From positions 1 to 32,153 of the forward strand of contig CAYJVM010000007.1 of NCBI GenBank assembly GCA_964373665.1: DNA of 32,153 bases, given 5' to 3'. Shown here piece by piece: positions 27,353-32,153 of the stretch. The stretch is from JACOWB01 sp964373665 (GTDB lineage: Archaea > Aenigmatarchaeota > Aenigmatarchaeia > CG10238-14 > SCSR01). The notes under the pieces are model-generated. The model was not told the DNA's origin. It did not search any database and was given only the letters and a program-made list of their open reading frames with translations. Position 1 is the stretch's first letter; the number at the start of each line of letters is the position of its first letter. Position numbers and translations under genes: made by a program.

Positions 27353-28983
27353 TGCCGACAATAACTTATGACAAGAGGGATTTACTCAACTTGATCGGAA
27401 AGGACATCTCTGACGAGCAATTGGAAGAAGTAATTCATCTAATCAAGCCGAATGTCGAGGTGATGAAAGAGAATGAAATCACGCTCGAGCTTACGCCCGA
27501 CAGGCCTGACCTTTATGGCGTTGAAGGGCTTGCGCGGGCAATAAAGCAGTATCTTGGATTAACTATCGGCCTGAAGAAACACAAGGCGGAGAGTCCCAAA
27601 GTCCAAATCAAAGCATGGGCAGTAGATATTCGGCCTTACATTGCGGCCGCTGTTGTCAGGAATGTCACGATGACTGATTCTTTCATCAAAAGCCTGATGA
27701 ACATACAGGAAGTCCTAGCCGAGACTATAGGAAGAAAGAGGAAGAAGGTTGCCATTGGCATACACGATTTTGACAAAATAATGCAGCCAATAAGTTATAC
27801 TGAGGAAAGTCCAGATGCGACGATAGTTCCGTTGGACACTGATGAAGGAATGACGTTGCGTGAAGTTTTCGAGAAAGTTTCAAAGGGCAGGGAATATGGC
27901 CATATACTCCACGGTGCGAAAAAATATCCTGTTTACACTGACACCAAAGGCATCTTCAGTTTTCCGCCGATAATAAATTCCGAAAGAACAAGGGTTACTG
28001 AAGAGACAAAGACTTTGTTTGTTGAATTAACCGGATTGGATAAGGAATCTGTTCTGCAAACCCTCAATATACTTGTGACTAACTTCGCCGAGCGCGGGTG
28101 TGCAATTGAAGCCGTGAAGATAGTTCACGGCGAAAAGTCTGAAGTTACGCCTGATTTAAATTCTACCTTCGTTGACATAACTCTGGAGGAAATAAATAAA
28201 TGGATTGGTCTGGATTTGAAGAAGGGAGATGCTGTCGCAATTTTGCAAAGGATGGGATATGATGTTGCAGAAAGCAAGGGAACTCTTAGAGTTTACATAC
28301 CTTCCTATAGGGCAGACATTCTGCACAAGATTGATTTGATTGAAGATGTCGCCATAGGATACGGCTTTAATAATTTCACGCCCGAGCTACCGAACATTGC
28401 AACAGTGGGCAAATCGCTTGCGATAGAAAAGATTTCCGCTAAGTATAGGCATCTGTTAACCGGATTTGGTTTTCAGGAATTGATCAGGCCTATTCTGACG
28501 AATCAGAAAGATTTGTTTGATAAGATGAATATAAAACAGGAATCAGTAATAGAGTTGGAAAACCCTGTTTCAGAAGACTATGTATGTTTAAGGAACTGGC
28601 TTTTGCCTAGTTTGATGAAAGTCCTTTCGATGAACAAGCATGTGGATTACCCGCAGAATGTTTTCGAAGTAGGTGATGTCATTCTTCCTGACGAAGGCGA
28701 GGAGACGATGGCGAGGACTGTTAGGAAAGTCTCATTTGTAATCTGCCATTCAAAAGCAAGCTATGCTGAAGCCAAGGCTATAGGAGAAACTTTGTTGAAG
28801 CAGATGGGAATCGGCTACAAGCTGGAAGAAGCGTCAAACTCCGCATTCATAGCCGGCAGACAAGCCACTATACTTGCAGATGGAAAGCTTATCGGCCACT
28901 TTGGCGAGTTGCATCCTAAAGTTTTGGAGAACTGGGGATTGGAAATGCCGTGCACGGCTTTTGAGATTAGTATAGGTGTCTAG
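27352..28983 (+). CDS. pheT: Phenylalanyl-tRNA synthetase beta subunit
   Basis: 543-residue archaeal PheT: MPTITYDKRDLLNLIG start, ELTPDRPDLYGVEGLARAIKQYLG and YPVYTDTKGIFSFPPIINSERTRVTEETKTLFVELTGLDKE in B1/B3-4 domains, DITLEEINKWIGLDLKKGDAVAILQRMGYDV (B5) and the synthetase-like C-terminal domain with NPVSEDYVCLRNWLLPSLM. Partner of PheS in the (alpha-beta)2 enzyme. An in-frame ATG at 27322 exists, but the family N-terminus and the coupled TAATG favour 27352. Codon use is host-like throughout, in contrast to the middle of pheS. Confidence 0.94.
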   Translation: MPTITYDKRDLLNLIGKDISDEQLEEVIHLIKPNVEVMKENEITLELTPDRPDLYGVEGLARAIKQYLGLTIGLKKHKAESPKVQIKAWAVDIRPYIAAAVVRNVTMTDSFIKSLMNIQEVLAETIGRKRKKVAIGIHDFDKIMQPISYTEESPDATIVPLDTDEGMTLREVFEKVSKGREYGHILHGAKKYPVYTDTKGIFSFPPIINSERTRVTEETKTLFVELTGLDKESVLQTLNILVTNFAERGCAIEAVKIVHGEKSEVTPDLNSTFVDITLEEINKWIGLDLKKGDAVAILQRMGYDVAESKGTLRVYIPSYRADILHKIDLIEDVAIGYGFNNFTPELPNIATVGKSLAIEKISAKYRHLLTGFGFQELIRPILTNQKDLFDKMNIKQESVIELENPVSEDYVCLRNWLLPSLMKVLSMNKHVDYPQNVFEVGDVILPDEGEETMARTVRKVSFVICHSKASYAEAKAIGETLLKQMGIGYKLEEASNSAFIAGRQATILADGKLIGHFGELHPKVLENWGLEMPCTAFEISIGV

Positions 28984-29600
28984 CCAGCTGATTGTAACCT
29001 ATTCTGAATATTTAGTTTACGAACAGGTGTGCCGAAGGATTTACCTCTGTTTTGTTGGTAATGTATTATGGCATCGGCTCCTAAAATAACGGCTTCTTCG
29101 CAAAGCGATTGCATATCATTGCCAGTTATCCAAGTTTCAGCTTTACCTGTAGGAACCAATTCTAGACTATAATTCAAGTCTTTTTCAGCTTCTTCTAAAG
29201 GACCTAGATAAATTCTTAAATCTCTGAGTGCTTCTTTTACTTCTCTCCAGTTTTCATCTTGGTATCGACTAGCAATATGACGATGCATTCTTTCCTTTTG
29301 TCTAAATCCCCGTCTCGAAGGTGTCCTTTCATATAAGCCAAGTGTAACCAAATCTGCAAGTGCATGCAAAATTGGCACTCCTCCAAGACCTTCGCTGAAA
29401 GCTGTTTCAGTTACATCTCCAGAAGATTTGTATACCGTCATTTCATGATAAGTTTGCCATAGAGTATCAGAATATCCGAGAATGCGAACTTTAGGGCCGA
29501 TTGTTTTTGCAGCAGTTATGTGAAATTTACGTGACGCGTCTTCTATATATGCTCTTGTTACATCATCCATCCTTAGTGGAACTGTCGGTGGCCTCAACAT
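28980..29600 (-). CDS. Uncharacterised protein
   Basis: 206 residues, soluble, no signal peptide. The N-terminal half is a mixed helical region (LADLVTLGLYERTPSRRGFRQKERMHRHIASRYQ). The C-terminal part NDMQSLCEEAVILGADAIIHYQQNRGKSFGTPVRKL resembles the GADAIV...GTPV strand-helix of YbjQ-like small domains, but this is weak. I do not recognise the family. It overlaps the pheT stop by 4 nt, convergent. Its ATG directly abuts the 16-bp target duplication of an IS element that separates it from its promoter, so it may now be poorly expressed or driven by the IS. Confidence 0.6.
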   Translation of the reverse strand: MLRPPTVPLRMDDVTRAYIEDASRKFHITAAKTIGPKVRILGYSDTLWQTYHEMTVYKSSGDVTETAFSEGLGGVPILHALADLVTLGLYERTPSRRGFRQKERMHRHIASRYQDENWREVKEALRDLRIYLGPLEEAEKDLNYSLELVPTGKAETWITGNDMQSLCEEAVILGADAIIHYQQNRGKSFGTPVRKLNIQNRLQSAG

Positions 29601-29616
29601 AATGTATAATGAGGTA
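29601..29616. repeat. 16-bp target-site duplication, left
   Basis: AATGTATAATGAGGTA, an exact copy of 30536-30551. The two copies flank the transposase-bearing element and define its insertion point, immediately before the ATG of the uncharacterised gene. A 16-bp duplication is slightly longer than the usual range for IS481-type elements. Confidence 0.85.
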
Positions 29617-30535
29617 TATAATTCCTCATAACATACCCGACACTATCTCTTAGCATAGTATACTTCAGCTGGAGTTAAATATCCTATCCCTCCATGCAGT
29701 CTCCTGTTGTTATAGTAATCAACAAACTCGTCCAAGCTGTTGAACACATCATACTCCTCCTTGAATGTCCTAAAGAACCTCTCTATCTTTCCTGTAGTCT
29801 GCGGGTGGCCTATGCTGCCCATGATGTGCTTTATCTTGTTCTCACTGCAGAACTCAGTGAACTTGGATATCCCGCCATGGACATCGTAGTATTGGGTGCC
29901 GTGATCTGACAGTATCTGCCTTGGCTTGCCGAATGCATCAATAGCCTGCTCTAATACAGACAGTACAGCATCTGCACTTGCTTTAGGGATGAAATCCATT
30001 CCTGTCAGAAATCTAGAATGGTCGTCAAGAAACGCTATTGCATGCCTATTTCCAAATATCGTCAAATCAGTCTGCCACAGGCTATTAGGACGCTTTCTGG
30101 AGAATCGTTTGAATGTCCTCTGCTGTCTTGGTTTGGATAATGCATTAATCAATCCGTTGCTCTTCATGATTCTGTACACAGTTGAATGGCTTACAGCCGT
30201 GCCTTGTCTCTTCAGATAGGAAGCAATGGCATACTCATTCCTATTATTCATCTTCCTGAGAGTAAGAATCTTGTTTGCTATATCGGCAGGAATCCTGTGA
30301 ATAATATGCGGTGTTTTAGATTTAATCCCTAGTCCATCCCAACCATATTGCTTGTAATTATTCCAGTGATAATAGAACGTATCTCTATTGACTCTGAAGT
30401 GAGATACTATCTTGACAACAGGCCAATGGTGCTTAATCCTCTTCCATATAAGAGTTCTTCTAGCTCTTAGTGACAACATCCAACACACCTCTTTTGCTAT
30501 TATGGAGAGTGTCGAATATGAGGTGTGGAATTACA
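29617..30535 (-). mobile_element. IS481-family-like insertion sequence, 919 bp
   Basis: Ends are bounded by exact 16-bp direct repeats. Terminal inverted repeats of about 30 bp are imperfect: both ends read T(G/A)TAATTCC and continue to a shared CGACACT (about 22-28 bases in), with small gaps between. A single transposase gene fills nearly all of it. The element looks complete and fairly recent because the target duplications are identical. Confidence 0.85.
29643..30488 (-). CDS. IS481-like DDE transposase
   Basis: 281-residue transposase/integrase. N-terminal helix-turn-helix (WPVVKIVSHFRVNRDTFYYHWNNY and EYAIASYLKRQGTAVSHSTVYRIM), then the rve-type catalytic core: first Asp in SLWQTDLTIFG, second in ILSDHGTQY, Glu in HPQTTGKIERFFRTFKEEYD. 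The tail DEFVDYYNNRRLHGGIGYLTPAEVYY is typical of the IS3/IS481 group. M at 30488 or 30479 may be the start. The displaced host promoter at 30555-30575 reads straight toward it. Confidence 0.93.
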   Translation of the reverse strand: MCWMLSLRARRTLIWKRIKHHWPVVKIVSHFRVNRDTFYYHWNNYKQYGWDGLGIKSKTPHIIHRIPADIANKILTLRKMNNRNEYAIASYLKRQGTAVSHSTVYRIMKSNGLINALSKPRQQRTFKRFSRKRPNSLWQTDLTIFGNRHAIAFLDDHSRFLTGMDFIPKASADAVLSVLEQAIDAFGKPRQILSDHGTQYYDVHGGISKFTEFCSENKIKHIMGSIGHPQTTGKIERFFRTFKEEYDVFNSLDEFVDYYNNRRLHGGIGYLTPAEVYYAKR

Positions 30536-30551
30536 AATGTATAATGAGGTA
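30536..30551. repeat. 16-bp target-site duplication, right
   Basis: Second copy of AATGTATAATGAGGTA, identical to 29601-29616. Removing the element and one copy would rejoin the promoter at 30555-30575 to the ATG at 29600. Confidence 0.85.
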
Positions 30552-30554
30552 GAT

Positions 30555-30575
30555 AAATTATTTAAGCTTTCAGTA
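30555..30575 (-). promoter_or_regulatory. Promoter cut off from its gene by the IS
   Basis: On the minus strand this reads GAAAGCTTAAATAATTTAT, close to the eS19 promoter AAAAAGCTTTAAATATT. Before insertion its TATA box would have been about 28 nt from the ATG at 29600, right for a leaderless mRNA. It now points into the transposase. Confidence 0.6.
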
Positions 30576-30580
30576 TTTTG

Positions 30581-31339
30581 TTATCTAAGCAAACCGAATA
30601 GTCTTTCCCACAAACTCTGCCTGTATTCAAAGTCCCTTCCGATCAGATAATGCGCCAGTCTCCTGACTTCAACCGAGGCGCGTGACTTTGGACTATAGTC
30701 AACAACAGACGTCCTAGCCGCAAGCGACTTTTGCACATTCTCGTCCTCTGGTATCGTTGCTAGCACTGGCTGCCTCACTATCTCCTCTATTTCTTTCGAG
30801 GATAACTCGTCTTTTCTTCCAGTCGCCCTGTTCACAACCACTCCCAAAATTACCTTGTTCATCCTCTCAGCCACCTTCGAAACCTTTAGTATGTCCAAAA
30901 CCGCAGGCAGGTTCGGGTTGGTCAGAAGAATTATCTCGTCCGATGCGTTCATTGAAAGCATTGCCTCCTTCCCAAGGGAAGGCGCAGAGTCTAAAAGTAT
31001 AAAGTCTGTCGACCCTATCAAATTCATTGTCAGGTTCTGCAGCTTGTTCCCGTCTACACCAACCAAGTCATTTACAGAGAGACTTGCCGGCACTATCTTG
31101 AACCCGAATGGATGATTGTAAACAACATCTCTGACTTTTGCACCGCCTCTCAGGAAATCGTGCAGTGTTTTCGGCGTAGAGTGGAATCCCAGATGCAGTC
31201 CAAGGTGCGGTGTTGTTATATTCGTGTCTACAGCAGTGACGTCCTTACCAAGTTCAGTTAATGCAAAAGACAAGTTGGAAACAAGAGTTGTCTTGCCAAC
31301 TCCTCCCTTCCCAGACATTACAGAAACTAACCGGGTCAT
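30581..31339 (-). CDS. minD: MinD/ParA-like ATPase
   Basis: 252-residue deviant Walker ATPase: MTRLVSVMSGKGGVGKTTLVSNLSFAL (Walker A' with the signature lysine), the switch I region AVDTNITTPHLGLHLGF, FILLDSAPSLGKEAMLSMNASDEIILLTNPN (Walker B/switch II) and VVNRATGRKDELS. The C-terminus SLWERLFGLLR is amphipathic, like a membrane-targeting helix of MinD. In archaea MinD homologues localise surface machineries and chemosensory arrays rather than placing the Z ring. Last gene before the tRNA. Confidence 0.93.
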   Translation of the reverse strand: MTRLVSVMSGKGGVGKTTLVSNLSFALTELGKDVTAVDTNITTPHLGLHLGFHSTPKTLHDFLRGGAKVRDVVYNHPFGFKIVPASLSVNDLVGVDGNKLQNLTMNLIGSTDFILLDSAPSLGKEAMLSMNASDEIILLTNPNLPAVLDILKVSKVAERMNKVILGVVVNRATGRKDELSSKEIEEIVRQPVLATIPEDENVQKSLAARTSVVDYSPKSRASVEVRRLAHYLIGRDFEYRQSLWERLFGLLR

Positions 31340-31391
31340 GATAATTACTCTTTGTTTTTGGTGGCTTAAAAAGAATATTAATGAATATTAT

Positions 31392-31508
31392 GCCCTCGGA
31401 GGGATTCGAACCCACGACCTTTTTAGGCAGACTTGTCTCCTAACCTCCAGCGGATAGAAGGTTCAACCAGTAATGTGAGTTGCTCTATCCGAGCTGAGCT
31501 ACGAGGGC
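31392..31508 (-). tRNA. tRNA gene with intron(s), isotype unresolved
   Basis: The minus strand has a 7-bp acceptor stem (GCCCTCG/CGAGGGC), discriminator A, a canonical class I D arm (GCTC...GAGC, with GG in the loop), and a T arm with TTCGAAT preceded by variable loop AGGTC (one T-T mismatch in the T stem). Between them lie 60 nt (31421-31480) where 17 are expected, so about 43 nt must be removed. No single intron gives a 5-bp anticodon stem with a 7-nt loop by my hand folding, so two introns, a relaxed motif or decay are possible. The D loop CGGATAGA is complementary to TCTATCCG at 31451-31458. Confidence 0.7.
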
Positions 31509-31545
31509 TTGAAAACAAATATTATTTATACGTTTATATCATTAT

Positions 31546-32067
31546 ATGAGGAAAAGGTCGCGGAGGGCTTTGATAGAGACCTTGCTATCTCCTAAGATAC
31601 CTAAGGAAATAGCACCAGAGGAAATGCTTAAGAAACTTCATTCTTTCGAAGGCGAGTTGGCTCAAAAAATCAGCGGCTTTGCGGGCAGCATGCTTTTTGT
31701 GTATGGTCATTTTGTTTGGTTCAGTGTCTGGATATTGGCAAACCATGGCGCATTTGCGCCATATGTGCAACCTTTCGATCCTTTTCCTTATGGACTTTTG
31801 ACTATGGTTGTATCGCTTGAGGCCATCTTCCTTGCAACATTTATCATGATTTCCCAGAACAGGCAAGCGTTGATTGAGACTGTCAGACACTTGGAGGAGG
31901 CCAAGGAGGAAGAGGAGGCTGTTGAAGAAGTTGAGGACATACAGAAAGACCTTGACGACATCAAGCGTGCTATTGTTTTCATCCAGCAGAAGGTAAGTGA
32001 AGTTGAAAGATCTAGGGATGCAAAAGTCCATGCGCCACAATCCAGTCCCCCACAAAACAAACAGTGA
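31546..32067 (+). CDS. DUF1003 membrane protein
   Basis: 173 residues. The DUF1003 pattern is clear: LAQKISGFAGSMLFVYGHFVWFSVWILAN (first transmembrane helix, about residues 40-66), FDPFPYGLLTMVVSLEAIFLATFIMISQNRQA (second helix, 77-105). A C-terminal acidic coiled coil (110-160) with EEAKEEEEAVEEVEDIQKDLDDIKRAI follows and would lie in the cytoplasm. Function of the family is unknown. ATG 31546 has TTATTTATACG about 25 nt upstream, which suits a leaderless start. Bases 32068-32153 contain further TATA-like sequence but no gene that I see. Confidence 0.9.
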   Translation: MRKRSRRALIETLLSPKIPKEIAPEEMLKKLHSFEGELAQKISGFAGSMLFVYGHFVWFSVWILANHGAFAPYVQPFDPFPYGLLTMVVSLEAIFLATFIMISQNRQALIETVRHLEEAKEEEEAVEEVEDIQKDLDDIKRAIVFIQQKVSEVERSRDAKVHAPQSSPPQNKQ

Positions 32068-32153
32068 AAGCATTGTAAGGGTTTTATAAACATCAAAGTT
32101 TTAGCCTTGTAGAAAAGTTATTATTAACTGATTGATTTCCTTATAAACATTGT

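Noticed and set aside
1..32153. CRISPR arrays or rRNA genes
   Set aside because: No regularly spaced short repeats and no rRNA-like sequence were seen. The repeats that exist are pilin paralogues, the IS target duplications and the operator-like repeats.

Overview
This window is archaeal. It carries the conserved archaeal translation, exosome, RNase P and proteasome gene clusters, eukaryote-type ribosomal proteins (eS19, eL43, eL15, eL39, eL31, eS27, eS24, eS6), RpoP, RpoE and Spt4, aIF2-gamma, aIF6, PDCD5, KEOPS Pcc1, SBDS, SepF, FEN1 and pilins with class III signal peptides. Small intergenic gaps, several compact proteins, many apparently leaderless promoters (AT-rich TATA-like box about 25 nt before the ATG) and relaxed splice motifs would suit a small-genome DPANN-type archaeon. 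That placement is inference; no 16S gene is present. Layout: 117-2005 (+) is a translation/transcription operon (eS19, PDCD5, eL43, RpoP, Pcc1, prefoldin beta, UPF0147). 2002-8028 is mixed: a NikR-like regulator facing a small membrane protein, an agmatinase-like enzyme, an NlpC/P60-like protein, SepF, GlyRS, an FGE/C-type-lectin-fold protein, FEN1 and a small membrane protein. 8083-17339 (+) is the exosome superoperon (eL15, Rpp30, Rnp2/Pop5, PsmA, SBDS, Rrp4, Rrp41, Rrp42, eL39). It is invaded by two LAGLIDADG endonuclease genes, a Nudix gene, cutA and a frameshifted gene. 17342-18662 (-) holds three related prepilins. 18775-19682 (+) is eL31 and aIF6. 19679-24519 (-) is eS27, eS24, Spt4, RpoE, pyrophosphatase, PIN protein, aIF2-gamma and eS6, with two identical pilins on the + strand inside it. 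24671-28983 (+) holds TrpRS, PheS and PheT. 28980-31508 (-) holds an unknown protein, an IS481-type insertion sequence, a MinD-like ATPase and an odd tRNA gene. 31546-32067 (+) is a DUF1003 membrane protein. The main discovery is in psmA, the proteasome alpha subunit gene. Its conserved N-terminus is interrupted by 63 nt that resolve into two tiny bulge-helix-type introns of 31 and 32 nt flanking a 9-nt micro-exon. Removing both restores GYDR-TMAMF-SPDGRLFQVEYA in frame. A LAGLIDADG endonuclease gene ends about 95 nt upstream. Other notable points are a fossil 3' end of an older TrpRS behind an apparently foreign TrpRS, a pilin tandem duplication with a scar of the aIF2-gamma gene, eS27 with no standard start codon, an IS inserted exactly between a gene and its promoter, and a tRNA whose centre does not fold as one normal anticodon arm.
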